From: Paraburkholderia domus | Lineage (GTDB): Bacteria > Pseudomonadota > Gammaproteobacteria > Burkholderiales > Burkholderiaceae | DNA: 64,000 nt | Direction: 5' to 3' | Assembly (NCBI RefSeq): GCF_905220705.1 | Contig: NZ_CAJNAT010000002.1 | Coordinates: 186,001 to 250,000, forward strand | Part shown: positions 16,022 to 24,374 of the stretch, piece after piece | Position numbering within the stretch: the stretch's first letter is position 1 | Layout: the number at the start of each line of letters is the position of its first letter | Position numbers and translations under genes: made by a program | The notes under the pieces: generated by a model | The model's database searches: none | What the model was told of the DNA's origin: nothing | The model's input: only the letters and a program-made list of their open reading frames with translations

Positions 16022-17779
16022 TCAGTCCGGCTTCTTGTGCCAGTTGGGGCGTTTGACGAGCGGCGGCTTCGGACGGTCGATCCGCACGTACAGGCGGAAA
16101 CGTTCGTCGCGGTCGGCCGCGCGACGGCCTTCCCACACCAGCTTCCACACGAAGTCCGACATCGCGCTCGGGTCGCCGTAGTCCTGGGTGTCCTGACGCA
16201 AGATCACGTCGCAATCCTCGTTGAACGAGAAATGCATGTCGCCAAAATAGGCGAAAGTCGCGATCTGCGCGTTACCGAGACGCACAGGCGAGATGCAGGT
16301 GTAGTCATCCGGCAAATGGCTTGCGATCTGCTCGGCGACGTCCTTGTAGGTCCGGCTGTAGTTGACGACCGGCAGCCACAGCGTCATCAGCAGCACCCAC
16401 ATCAACGTCGTACCGGCGCTGGAAAGCACCACGCTGCGCCACAGGACTTTCGGATGACGTGCGAGGCGCCATTGCACCAGCACGAACCAGCAGATCGTCA
16501 CGGCGACTGCGCATACAAACGACAGAATCTTGAACTGCGGCGCAAAACCTGGGGCTAGACGCGCGAGGTTGCGCGCGAGCGGATGCGGGAAGCCCGTCAA
16601 CCCAGCCACGTACACCAGCCAGACGAAGCTGCCGAGGATCGTGAAGCTCAACAGTGCGAACCAATCGATTGCGTTGATCGCGCCGCGTTTGAGCGTGGGC
16701 AGCGCGAAGGTTGCCAGCACCGCGAGCGCGGGCAGCAGCAGCATATAAAGCCGGTTCGATTGATGGCTCTGCAATACGACCAGCACAAGCAGCGGCCCGA
16801 TCACCGACAGCGGAATCGCCACATGCGGCGCGCGCCGCAGACCCGACCAGCTGAACCACGCCCAGAGCGCCAGCGGCCAGGCCGGCCACGTGAAGAGCGG
16901 CAGGTTCTTGAACGCGTAGGCGGCCACCGAGCCCGGCGGCCCGGCGAACGACGACAGGCTGACATGCACCCATTGGTTCAGGTACCAGACAGCGTCATCG
17001 GGAAAGGCGGCGAGTGCGGCAATCGGCCACGCGACCGAGAGCGCGAGCGCCACCGGCAAACCGGCCAGCAGCAGCCAGCGCGAACGCGCTTCGCGTACGA
17101 CCAGCGCCATCGCCAGAGTACCGAGCAACAGTGCGCCAACCAGTACCGGGCTGCTTGCGAGGGTGACGAGGCCTAGCGCCAGGCCCCAGATCAACGCGCC
17201 CTGGATCGGCTTGTCGATCATTCGCACAAGCCCATAGACGAGCATGGCGATGCCGAAGAACTGCGCCAGCTGCGGCGTGGTTTCGTGGCCACGTTCGGCA
17301 AGGCCGAAGCAGGCGAGCAGGATCAGCAGTGCGCCGTCGGCGAGGGTGCGGCCATAGTCGCGCGGCTCCGGCTCGCCGCCGAACGCGTACTTGAACGGCT
17401 GCACTTCGGCGCGCCGGCCGAGCAGGTAGGCCGCGTACCAGACGAACGCACAGGCCGCGCAGAACAGCAGGCCCGTAAACACCCGTGACGCGTTGCTCGC
17501 GTCCACCCATGGCGCGAGCGCGCGGATCGCGCTGGCGCCGAGCCAGTAACCGAGCGGGCCGTCTTCCGTCATGTACTTGCCGACCAGATTCGGCAGCAGC
17601 CAGTCGTGCGCGCTTCCGTTGGCCATCGTCCACATGACGCCGAAGCCGGCTGCGTCCTCGTTCTTCCACGGATCCCGGCCGAACAGGCCGAAGAATGCGT
17701 AGACGATACAGATAGTCAGCAGCAGCCAGCGCGGCAACGCACTGGTCGCAGAGGCAGTGAGGCGAACGACAGGTCTCAT
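16022..17779 (-). CDS. GT39-type (ArnT/PMT-like) membrane glycosyltransferase
   Basis: A 585-residue polytopic membrane protein. The first periplasmic loop GLFGRDPWKNEDAAGFGVMW carries the acidic residues typical of GT-C/PMT enzymes, followed by about eleven hydrophobic segments and a soluble C-terminal domain (about 465-585). Such enzymes move a sugar from a polyprenyl-phosphate donor to lipid A, protein or glycan; the acceptor is not identifiable. The start is uncertain: ATG 17779 directly precedes the first membrane helix, while an in-frame ATG at 17863 would add 28 hydrophilic residues; neither has a clear ribosome site. It is followed at two bases by the MATE gene. Confidence 0.8.
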   Translation of the reverse strand: MRPVVRLTASATSALPRWLLLTICIVYAFFGLFGRDPWKNEDAAGFGVMWTMANGSAHDWLLPNLVGKYMTEDGPLGYWLGASAIRALAPWVDASNASRVFTGLLFCAACAFVWYAAYLLGRRAEVQPFKYAFGGEPEPRDYGRTLADGALLILLACFGLAERGHETTPQLAQFFGIAMLVYGLVRMIDKPIQGALIWGLALGLVTLASSPVLVGALLLGTLAMALVVREARSRWLLLAGLPVALALSVAWPIAALAAFPDDAVWYLNQWVHVSLSSFAGPPGSVAAYAFKNLPLFTWPAWPLALWAWFSWSGLRRAPHVAIPLSVIGPLLVLVVLQSHQSNRLYMLLLPALAVLATFALPTLKRGAINAIDWFALLSFTILGSFVWLVYVAGLTGFPHPLARNLARLAPGFAPQFKILSFVCAVAVTICWFVLVQWRLARHPKVLWRSVVLSSAGTTLMWVLLMTLWLPVVNYSRTYKDVAEQIASHLPDDYTCISPVRLGNAQIATFAYFGDMHFSFNEDCDVILRQDTQDYGDPSAMSDFVWKLVWEGRRAADRDERFRLYVRIDRPKPPLVKRPNWHKKPD

Positions 17780-18010
17780 GCGGTGTGTGGATATTGGATA
17801 AGCGGTGCAGCCGGGACCGGACGGGGTGTCCGGCTGGAATGGCCATTTTGGAGCATCCGGCATTGTAGTCGTGCCGTGCGATGCGCGTCACGGCCAGTAA
17901 TGGCTCGCAACGTCATGGGGGAGTCTGTAACACGCCGCTGCAACGTGCGGCCTCGCGCAATCAGGCGTCCGGAGTAAGGAGGCAAAAAAGCGAGACAAAG
18001 AAGCGGAGAC
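17780..18010. other. Intergenic region upstream of the glycosyltransferase
   Basis: No gene seen. It lies between the 5' end of the glycosyltransferase gene and the rpmE2 terminator, both on the minus strand. No clear promoter hexamers were identified. Confidence 0.4.
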
Positions 18011-18040
18011 AAAAAAGGGCAGCTCGCGCTGCCCTTTTTT
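18011..18040 (-). terminator. Intrinsic terminator of rpmE2
   Basis: The stem GGGCAGC / GCTGCCC (18017-18023, 18028-18034) with loop TCGC is flanked by A6 and T6, so it can act in both directions. It lies 44 bp after the rpmE2 stop. Confidence 0.9.
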
Positions 18041-18083
18041 GCTGCTGCTTCGTTGCGGGCCAAGGCCGGCGACGAGGCGGGTA

Positions 18084-18350
18084 TTACTTCGCTGCTGCCT
18101 TGCCGGTAGCGCGCGTGCCGAACTTCTTGTTGAACTTTTCGACGCGGCCTGCCGTGTCCATGATCTTTTGTTGACCGGTGTAGAACGGATGCGATTCCGA
18201 CGACACTTCGATCTTGGCGAGCGGGTAGGTCTTGCCGTTGAATTCGCCAGTTTCACGCGTCTGGATGGTCGAGCGCGTTACAAACTTGAAGTCGATCGAC
18301 ATGTCGATGAACAGGACTTCGCGGTAATCCGGGTGAATGCCTTCTTTCAT
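18084..18350 (-). CDS. rpmE2: 50S ribosomal protein L31, type B
   Basis: An 88-residue L31 of the type B (zinc-independent) form: [18 protein letters not shown], then a long insertion and [25 protein letters not shown]. There is no CxxC zinc ribbon and in fact no cysteine at all. It binds 23S/5S rRNA at the central protuberance of the large subunit and bridges to 30S. In many bacteria this paralogue is induced by zinc starvation through Zur; I see no obvious Zur palindrome upstream, and in this group it may be the standard L31. It stands alone, with its own terminator. Confidence 0.95.
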   Translation of the reverse strand: MKEGIHPDYREVLFIDMSIDFKFVTRSTIQTRETGEFNGKTYPLAKIEVSSESHPFYTGQQKIMDTAGRVEKFNKKFGTRATGKAAAK

Positions 18351-18450
18351 GGTCTTTCCTTTAATCTGGCGGTAGCCAACCCGCGAGCAGCCGCTACGAA
18401 TGCGGACAGCATCTAGGCGCGAGCCACTTGCCTATGGTCGAAAAACGGCG

Positions 18451-18456
18451 ATTATG
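18451..18456 (-). promoter_or_regulatory. Candidate -10 box of rpmE2
   Basis: CATAAT on the minus strand, preceded by TGG, lies about 100 bp upstream of the rpmE2 ATG in an AT-richer stretch. The -35 match is weak. Confidence 0.3.
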
Positions 18457-18622
18457 CCAGAAAATCAGTTGCTTGACGACCTTTCTACTACCTTTTTGCC
18501 AGCTGTTTGCGTCGCTTTCGCCGCGTTTTTTGCCACGTTTTGTCCACTCTGGCGCTGGTTCGTTTCTCGCGGGTGGGCGGCGGCAGCCCTTATCCGGTGG
18601 GCCCTTGCGCGGTGGGTGTCGG

Positions 18623-19456
18623 TCAGGCCGGTGCGAATGCGATTCCGACCCGTGCCGGGTCCTGGCGGTAAAAGCGCGCCAGCAACCGGTATAGCTCCGG
18701 ATACTCCGCCTCGAAGGCCTGTGGCTGGACGAACAGCGCCTCGCTACAAACGGCAAAAAATTCCGATGGATGGTCCGCTGCGTACGGATCGATCAGCGAA
18801 TCGCGCTCGAAACGCGCCCAGCGCCGTTCCGGCACGGCATCCACTTTGGCGCAGAAGTGGTCGTATGCATGGTCGAAGACATCGGCCCATGCCTGTGAGT
18901 CGAGTGGGGCATGCCAGCGGCGCATGAGCGGTGGGTGGCCGTCCGCCTCGCCGGTCAGCATGTCGATCTTGTGTGCGAATTCGTGAATCACGACGTTGTA
19001 GGCGTCCGTGCCGCCGGCCATCTGGGCGTCTTCCCATGACAACACCACCGGGCCGCCTTCCCACGCTTCGCCGCTCGCGTCGTGCTCGACCTCGTGCACC
19101 ACGCCGTCTTCGTCCTCAACGGTCTTGCGGATCACGAATTCGCCTGGATAGACGATCACGCCGACCCAACCGCGATACAGGTCGAGGCTTAGATTCAGTA
19201 CAGGCAAACAGGCTTGCGCGGCGATCGCCACGGTCATGGCGTCGGTTAGCTCGAGTTCGTGCGCGGTCGAAAATTCCTTTTGCGCGATGAAGAGGCTGGT
19301 CAGCTCACGCAGACGCACGCGATCCGGCGCCTCGAGGTGGGCGAGGAACGGCAGGCCGTCGAGTGTGGCTTGCCAAAGGGCGTCGTCGATCGCGTAGTCG
19401 CGTAGTGCGCGGTCGCGGCGGCGCCTGCCGAACCATTGGGTGAGTTTCGAAAGCAT
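18623..19456 (-). CDS. mtfA: MtfA-like zinc metallopeptidase (M90)
   Basis: A 277-residue cytosolic protein of the MtfA/DUF980 family. The zinc-binding HEFAH lies at 158-162, and the downstream EFFAV segment supplies the third ligand. In E. coli, MtfA binds and titrates the repressor Mlc, thereby controlling ptsG, and has peptidase activity. Whether that Mlc link exists here is unknown. The length matches the family (about 265). It begins 15 bp after the stop of the MFS gene on the same strand, placing it third in a merR-MFS-mtfA operon, a context that does not obviously fit sugar uptake. Confidence 0.9.
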   Translation of the reverse strand: MLSKLTQWFGRRRRDRALRDYAIDDALWQATLDGLPFLAHLEAPDRVRLRELTSLFIAQKEFSTAHELELTDAMTVAIAAQACLPVLNLSLDLYRGWVGVIVYPGEFVIRKTVEDEDGVVHEVEHDASGEAWEGGPVVLSWEDAQMAGGTDAYNVVIHEFAHKIDMLTGEADGHPPLMRRWHAPLDSQAWADVFDHAYDHFCAKVDAVPERRWARFERDSLIDPYAADHPSEFFAVCSEALFVQPQAFEAEYPELYRLLARFYRQDPARVGIAFAPA

Positions 19457-19471
19457 GGCCTGATGAAACCC

Positions 19472-21028
19472 TTAGTCGATCTGCTTTTGCCAGGCGGCGA
19501 AAATGCCGCCGCATATCGCAATGCCGATCAGGAAATAGAAGCCGTCCAGCGAGGTCAGGAAGCTTGCCTGCTGCGCGACCGTCCGGCTGATTTCCACTAT
19601 CGCAAGCGAGTGCGCCTCGGCCGGCGAGCGGCCGGCGGCGCTGAAGCCTCGGGTCAACACAGCGAGCGAATTCTGGAACAACGGATTGTACGGATTCACG
19701 AACTCCGCGAGGCGAGCTTGATGCAGCGCCTGTCGATGTTGTTCGACGATGATCACCGAGGCCGTCGCGAACGAGATCGTCAGTTGCCGCACGATGTTTT
19801 TTAGCCGGTAGCCATGCGTGAATTCTTCGATAGCAAAGATTCTAAACGTCAGATTGGCGACCGGCAGCACGATGAAAAGCAATAGCAACCCGCGCAACAG
19901 CAGCGGCACGACCAGCGCGGCTTCGCCCACGCCCGGTGACATGCGCGTCATCCATGCCGCGGCGAGCGCGGCCACCGCGAAGCCCGGCACGATGATCCAC
20001 TTCTTGCGCGGCAGGAGCTTCGCGTAACGCAGGTAGACGAACAGCGCACTCGCCGAAATCAGCGATGTTACGCCGACCAGTTGCCCGGTGTTTTCGACCG
20101 GATAGCCGAGGCCGCTCTCGAGAAAGCGCGACGTCAGATAGCTGAACACGGTCGAGATGTAGTAGTAGAACATGTACAGCACGAGTCCGACCTGGAACAC
20201 CTTTTCGCGCAGCGCGTGCAGGCGCATCAGCGGCGCGGGATGATGCCATTGCTGGTAGGCGAACCAGCCGAGCCCGACCACCCCGGCGACCGTCAGCAGA
20301 ATCAATCCCGGCGACGCGCTGAACAATTGAAACCGCACTTGTTGCATGACGATCTGCAGCGCGCCTTGCGCGAACGCGAAGATCAGATAGGGCCAGAAGT
20401 GCGCCGTGCCGCGTTCTTCCGGCAGGCGGTTGCCGGTGTCGGGAAGGGCGAGCAGGGCGAGAACGGCAAACAGCACACCGGCCGGCGCGGTGCAGGCGAA
20501 CAGCGCACGCCAGTCGAAATGTGCGACCAGCTGGCCGCCGATCAGCGGCGCGAGCGCACTGCTCAACACGATCAGCACGAGAAAGGCACGGGTTGCCGCG
20601 GGTCGCTGCTGCGGCGTAAAGCTCATCTGGATCAGGATGCGGCAGGTGCCCATCATCGGGCCGATGAAGTAGCCCTGAAAGCCACGCACGAACGCGAGTT
20701 CGATCGACGACTCGCACAATGTGGCGGCGATTGCTCCCGCTGAATAAAGCAGCATGCAGCCGGCCACGTAGCGCCGGTAACCGAAGCGCTCGACCCACCA
20801 TTGCTGCTGCAGGATGCCGAGCACGGCCGCTACCGCATAGGCACTCGACGCCCATACCAGTTCATCCGGCGACGCGTTGATGCCGCCCGCGATGTAGCTG
20901 GTGAAAAACGAAAAAATCGAGTTGTCGAAATAGTCGAGGCCGGTGACGACGGCCAGCACCCATGGGAAAAAATCGCCGCGCAGTTTTGCCGCGCTAAACA
21001 ACGGTACGCGGGACGAGGTCGCGCTCAT
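19472..21028 (-). CDS. MFS transporter, DHA2 (EmrB/QacA)-like
   Basis: A 518-residue inner-membrane protein with about 14 hydrophobic segments, the number usual in the DHA2 drug:H+ antiporter group. The motif-A-like loop after helix 2 (QQWWVERFGYRRYVAG) and the helix-4 segment FVRGFQGYFIGPMMGTCRILIQM are visible; the central long helices also fit. The likely role is proton-driven efflux of a hydrophobic compound. The ATG overlaps the stop of the upstream merR gene by 4 bp (ATGA), so expression is coupled and is probably switched on by that regulator's ligand. Confidence 0.87.
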   Translation of the reverse strand: MSATSSRVPLFSAAKLRGDFFPWVLAVVTGLDYFDNSIFSFFTSYIAGGINASPDELVWASSAYAVAAVLGILQQQWWVERFGYRRYVAGCMLLYSAGAIAATLCESSIELAFVRGFQGYFIGPMMGTCRILIQMSFTPQQRPAATRAFLVLIVLSSALAPLIGGQLVAHFDWRALFACTAPAGVLFAVLALLALPDTGNRLPEERGTAHFWPYLIFAFAQGALQIVMQQVRFQLFSASPGLILLTVAGVVGLGWFAYQQWHHPAPLMRLHALREKVFQVGLVLYMFYYYISTVFSYLTSRFLESGLGYPVENTGQLVGVTSLISASALFVYLRYAKLLPRKKWIIVPGFAVAALAAAWMTRMSPGVGEAALVVPLLLRGLLLLFIVLPVANLTFRIFAIEEFTHGYRLKNIVRQLTISFATASVIIVEQHRQALHQARLAEFVNPYNPLFQNSLAVLTRGFSAAGRSPAEAHSLAIVEISRTVAQQASFLTSLDGFYFLIGIAICGGIFAAWQKQID

Positions 21029-21573
21029 GTGGATTTGTCCGGCGTGGCCGCGCCGGGTACTGCGTCATCCTGGGGCTTCCGGCGTTTCGCGGATGGGTCC
21101 GCCATCTTGGCGCGCGCGTTGCGCCGTTGCTCGAGCAGGAAGTCGGCGTTTTCGCCCGCAAGCCGGCGCTCGAGATAGTCGAGATCGGGCGCCAACTCGG
21201 ATCGCAGCTTCTGCGCCTCCTTGAGTTCGCGGCGCATCGCCTCGATACGCGTGTCGAGGGCGTCGACCTGTTGCGCGAGGGCATCGTGAATCTGCTGCAG
21301 CGATTCGTGAGAGTAGCGGTGGCCGCCGTCGACTGCTTCGAGCGGGCGCTTGAGCATCTCGGTGACGCCATGGAGCGAGAAACCGAGGGAACGCAAACGC
21401 AGGATGCGGCCGAAGCGCTTGAGATCGTCCTCGTCGTACAGCCGGTAACGGCCTTCGCTGCGGCTGGGTGAGACGAGGCCACGCTCTTCATAGTATTTCA
21501 GCGTGCGCGGTGTGACGCCGAGGCGCTCGGCGGCGTCTCGCACGGTCAGCAGAGTGGGCGGGTCCTTCGGCAT
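21025..21573 (-). CDS. MerR-family regulator of the MFS operon
   Basis: A 182-residue MerR regulator: LTVRDAAERLGVTPRTLKYYEERGLVSPSRSEGRYRLYDEDDLKRF is the DNA-binding domain (about 8-53), followed by a long coiled coil (about 70-135) and a short Lys/Asp tail. No metal-binding cysteines are present, which suggests a drug-type ligand. I chose ATG 21573 because the predicted transcription start is near 21597, downstream of the longer reading's ATG at 21615, which lies upstream of the -10 box. The gene overlaps the MFS gene by 4 bp, a typical local-regulator arrangement. Confidence 0.88.
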   Translation of the reverse strand: MPKDPPTLLTVRDAAERLGVTPRTLKYYEERGLVSPSRSEGRYRLYDEDDLKRFGRILRLRSLGFSLHGVTEMLKRPLEAVDGGHRYSHESLQQIHDALAQQVDALDTRIEAMRRELKEAQKLRSELAPDLDYLERRLAGENADFLLEQRRNARAKMADPSAKRRKPQDDAVPGAATPDKST

Positions 21574-21603
21574 AAGGGATGGCAGGCTGGGCGGATTGAT
21601 CGC

Positions 21604-21634
21604 ATTATAGTACAACGTGTACGTTCACGTTCAG
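21604..21634 (-). promoter_or_regulatory. MerR-type promoter of the merR-MFS-mtfA operon
   Basis: On the minus strand CTGAAC (21629-21634) and a perfect TATAAT (21604-21609) are 19 bp apart. The spacer contains the inverted repeat AACGT-AC-ACGTT (21614-21625). The long spacer plus centred dyad is the MerR signature. The predicted 5' leader is about 25 nt. Confidence 0.65.
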
Positions 21635-21700
21635 GTTGTCCGGGTCGCCTGCATTTGAATGAGCGCGATGGTTGTATGTCGTTGCAGATGCTGCGGACGA

Positions 21701-21735
21701 AAAAAAGCCGCTCGTTTGCGGCGAGCGGCTTTCTT
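21701..21735 (-). terminator. Intrinsic terminator of rho
   Basis: The 9-bp stem AGCCGCTCG / CGAGCGGCT (21706-21714, 21722-21730) is followed on the minus strand by seven T. It lies 49 bp after the rho stop. Confidence 0.85.
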
Positions 21736-21779
21736 TTGCGTGCGGGTAGTTGCTTTGGCGCAACCTTACGGTTTAGGCC

Positions 21780-23048
21780 TTAGCTGCCGCCGCCACGACG
21801 CATCATGTCGAAGAACTCGGAGTTGCTCTTCGTCTGGCGAATCTTGTCGAGCAGGAATTCCATCGACTCGACTTCGTCCATGTCGTGAATGAACTTGCGC
21901 AGCACCCAGATCTTTTGCAGGACTTCGGGCTTGATCAGCAATTCTTCACGGCGCGTGCCGGACTTGTTCAGGTTGATCGACGGATAGACGCGCTTTTCAG
22001 CAAGGCGACGCTCCAGGTGCACTTCCATGTTGCCGGTGCCCTTGAACTCTTCGTAGATCACGTCGTCCATGCGGCTGCCGGTTTCGATCAGCGCCGTGCC
22101 GATGATGGTCAGCGAGCCGCCTTCTTCGATATTGCGGGCCGCGCCGAAGAAGCGCTTCGGCCGTTGCAGCGCGTTCGCGTCGACACCGCCCGTCAGCACC
22201 TTGCCCGAGGCCGGCACCACCGTGTTGTATGCACGCGCGAGACGCGTGATCGAGTCGAGCAGAATCACGACGTCGTTCTTCATTTCGACGAGGCGCTTGG
22301 CTTTTTCGATCACCATTTCGGCGACTTGCACGTGACGCGCAGCCGGTTCGTCGAACGTGGAGGCGATCACTTCGCCGGCCACCGAACGCTGCATTTCGGT
22401 CACTTCTTCCGGGCGTTCGTCGATCAGCAGCACGAACAGCACGACGTCGGGATGGTTTTGCTTAATGGCGTGCGCGATGTGCTGAAGCATCACGGTCTTA
22501 CCGGACTTCGGCGAGGCAACCAGCAGGCCGCGCTGACCCTTGCCGATCGGCGCGATCATGTCGATGATGCGGCCCGTGACGTTTTCTTCGCCACGCATTT
22601 CACGTTCGAGCAGCAGCACCTTGTTCGGGTGCAGCGGCGTCAGGTTTTCGAACATGATCTTGTGCTTCGAGGCTTCCGGCGGCTGGCCGTTGACCTTGTC
22701 TACCTTGACCAGCGCGAAATAGCGTTCACCGTCTTTCGGCGTACGCACTTCGCCTTCGATCGTGTCGCCCGTGTGCAGGTTGAAGCGGCGAATTTGCGAC
22801 GGGCTGATGTAAATATCATCCGTGCTGGCGAGATACGAGGTTTCCGGCGAACGCAGGAAGCCGAAGCCGTCCGGCAGCACTTCGAGCGTGCCGTCGCCGA
22901 AGATCGTGTCGCCCGTTTTGGCGCGTTTTTTTAGAATGGCAAACATCAGTTCCTGCTTGCGCAGGCGGTTTGCACTTTCGATCTCGAGGCCATTGGCCAT
23001 CTCGATCAATTCGGACACGTGCAGAGTCTTAAGCTCGGATAAATGCAT
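21780..23048 (-). CDS. rho: Transcription termination factor Rho
   Basis: A 422-residue hexameric RNA helicase that ends transcription at unstructured C-rich RNA. It has an N-terminal helical domain ([18 protein letters not shown]), the cold-shock-like RNA-binding domain (about 50-125, with GFGFLRSPE), Walker A ASPKSGKT (K184), Walker [11 protein letters not shown] and the Q/R loops with [10 protein letters not shown]. The length is standard (E. coli 419). It is preceded by about 240 bp with no gene and is transcribed in the same direction as trxA upstream, the common trxA-rho order. Confidence 0.98.
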   Translation of the reverse strand: MHLSELKTLHVSELIEMANGLEIESANRLRKQELMFAILKKRAKTGDTIFGDGTLEVLPDGFGFLRSPETSYLASTDDIYISPSQIRRFNLHTGDTIEGEVRTPKDGERYFALVKVDKVNGQPPEASKHKIMFENLTPLHPNKVLLLEREMRGEENVTGRIIDMIAPIGKGQRGLLVASPKSGKTVMLQHIAHAIKQNHPDVVLFVLLIDERPEEVTEMQRSVAGEVIASTFDEPAARHVQVAEMVIEKAKRLVEMKNDVVILLDSITRLARAYNTVVPASGKVLTGGVDANALQRPKRFFGAARNIEEGGSLTIIGTALIETGSRMDDVIYEEFKGTGNMEVHLERRLAEKRVYPSINLNKSGTRREELLIKPEVLQKIWVLRKFIHDMDEVESMEFLLDKIRQTKSNSEFFDMMRRGGGS

Positions 23049-23205
23049 ACGGAGAACCCGCAGGAGAAGGTGCGACGAAATGAAATCTGGGAGGAGAGTG
23101 AGCGGAACCGCTCAAGGACTTACACGTCTTTTCGACGTTTTGCGGATTCTAGCATAGCACACGCCAATTTCCGCCAGTGCGACGGCATGGCATCTTTCTT
23201 ATTGA

Positions 23206-23229
23206 GCGTGTTGCCAGCTGACAACACGC
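23206..23229. other. Hairpin between trxA and rho
   Basis: The inverted repeat GCGTGTTG / CAACACGC (8-bp stem, 8-nt loop CCAGCTGA) lies about 57 bp beyond the trxA stop on the minus strand. No T-run follows in either direction. It could form in a trxA-rho read-through RNA and shape the rho leader, where Rho autoregulation usually occurs (inference). Confidence 0.4.
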
Positions 23230-23285
23230 CTAAGACAGCGCGCCTGAAGGGCTCAAGGGACCTGGGGCGCGCCGATGCAACCGTT

Positions 23286-23612
23286 TTACAGGTTGCCGTC
23301 GAGGAACGCGGTGAGTTGCGACTTCGACAATGCGCCGACCTTCTGCGCGGCGACAGCGCCATTCTTGAAGAGGATCAGCGTGGGGATGCCGCGCACGCCG
23401 AACTTGACCGGCGTCGATTGATGTTCGTCGACGTTGATCTTGGCGATTTGCAGGCGATCAGCGTAATCCTTCGCGACTTCGTCGAGGATCGGCGCGATCA
23501 TCTTGCACGGACCGCACCATTCAGCCCAGAAATCGAGCAGCACGGGTTTATCGGATTTCACGACGTCCTGTTCGAACGATGCGTCGCTAATATGCTTGAT
23601 TGATTCGCTCAT
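23286..23612 (-). CDS. trxA: Thioredoxin 1
   Basis: A 108-residue thioredoxin, the cytosolic disulfide reductant. The active site is WCGPC (C33, C36); the cis-proline is in RGIPTLILF; the C-terminus [12 protein letters not shown] is typical. I chose ATG 23612 (MSESIKHIS), matching E. coli-type TrxA; in-frame residues back to 23660 are not conserved. An AGAGG ribosome site lies about 12 nt upstream. It is transcribed toward rho. Confidence 0.97.
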   Translation of the reverse strand: MSESIKHISDASFEQDVVKSDKPVLLDFWAEWCGPCKMIAPILDEVAKDYADRLQIAKINVDEHQSTPVKFGVRGIPTLILFKNGAVAAQKVGALSKSQLTAFLDGNL

Positions 23613-24054
23613 TGTATGAATACCTCTATCGGTTCGAGGCCCGCCTGAATTGCTCGCCACGATACGTCAAAATCTAGGGAAACTTCCGTTCGCTTTGCCG
23701 CAATCGGAGCCTTGCCTGCGCACGCCTGAAACAGTCGAAAGACCATTTCCGGAATGCGCGGAAAGCTCGCGTTTGCGGGTCATCCGTATGGCAGTTTAGC
23801 TTAATTCGCTATGCGTTGCCGGTGGTGATAGTACTCATCAAGGGCAGTGGGGCCAAAGGCTGCCGGTGAAGTACCACTACGTTTTAACAACCGCGACGCA
23901 GCTTATCTGGTGGCTGGCGGCGCAAACTCAAGTGCCCGGGGCACGGACTTTCAGTGTCTTGCCTATATAGTGCGAAGCTCCTGATTCAGCGCGTCGATGT
24001 CGGTTTGGTCGTATTAACAGTCGCGCGACGGGGCAAGCGGTGATAGAATGTTTC
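23613..24054. other. Divergent intergenic region between trxA and ffs
   Basis: This is 442 bp without a gene. It must hold the trxA promoter (minus) and the ffs promoter (plus; TAGAAT at 24044-24049). Imperfect inverted and direct repeats around GCCGGTG occur near 23820-23880 but give no convincing structured RNA by eye. Confidence 0.45.
24044..24049 (+). promoter_or_regulatory. -10 box of ffs
   Basis: TAGAAT ends 5 bp before the predicted 5' end of the 4.5S RNA, the expected distance. No strong -35 is seen. Confidence 0.55.
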
Positions 24055-24154
24055 GTGACGGGCCTCCTCGCATGGAGGGATGGTCAACCTGGTCAGGTCG
24101 GGAACGAAGCAGCCACAGCCGTTTTCCACCAGTGCCGAGGGTCAGGCTCGTCAC
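24055..24154 (+). ncRNA. ffs: 4.5S signal recognition particle RNA (small bacterial SRP)
   Basis: The diagnostic apical domain GGTCAGGTCGGGAACGAAGC (24091-24110) contains the GGAA tetraloop closed by TCG/CGA; E. coli has CC/GG there, so the closing pairs have changed in a compensatory way. The ends pair (GTGACGGGCCT at 24055-24065 with AGGCTCGTCAC near 24144-24154), giving the usual long hairpin of about 100 nt. It binds Ffh and targets membrane proteins. A pyrimidine- and T-rich tract directly follows (24155-24176) and may act in termination. The exact ends are estimated to within a few bases. Location upstream of dnaX-ybaB-recR is a known arrangement. Confidence 0.92.
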
Positions 24155-24362
24155 CTTTCTTTTTCTTGTTTTTCGTCCGCATTTTCGTCAGTAGCACCTC
24201 CCATCTCCTGTTTTACCCTTGGCGCTGTCACGCAGATGCTGCAGTGGCGTTTCTCGCGCGCTACATCTATTTTTTTCTATCGGTCCGTTAGCCTGTTTCA
24301 ATGAAGCGGCAACACGCGTTCGCGCGCCGTCTCGATTCGGTTTTGCGCGCCATCGTTACTGA

Positions 24363-24368
24363 TACAAT
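24363..24368 (+). promoter_or_regulatory. -10 box (TACAAT) immediately before dnaX
   Basis: TACAAT is followed by six bases and then the dnaX ATG, so the predicted start of transcription coincides with the start codon. There is no Shine-Dalgarno sequence. The -35 is weak (TTTTGC, 16-bp spacer). Confidence 0.5.
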
Positions 24369-24374
24369 TTCCCG

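Noticed and set aside
23820..23900. Possible structured RNA upstream of ffs
   Set aside because: Inverted segments around GCCGGTG match only partly (about 8 of 11) and give no consistent stem; no known riboswitch core.
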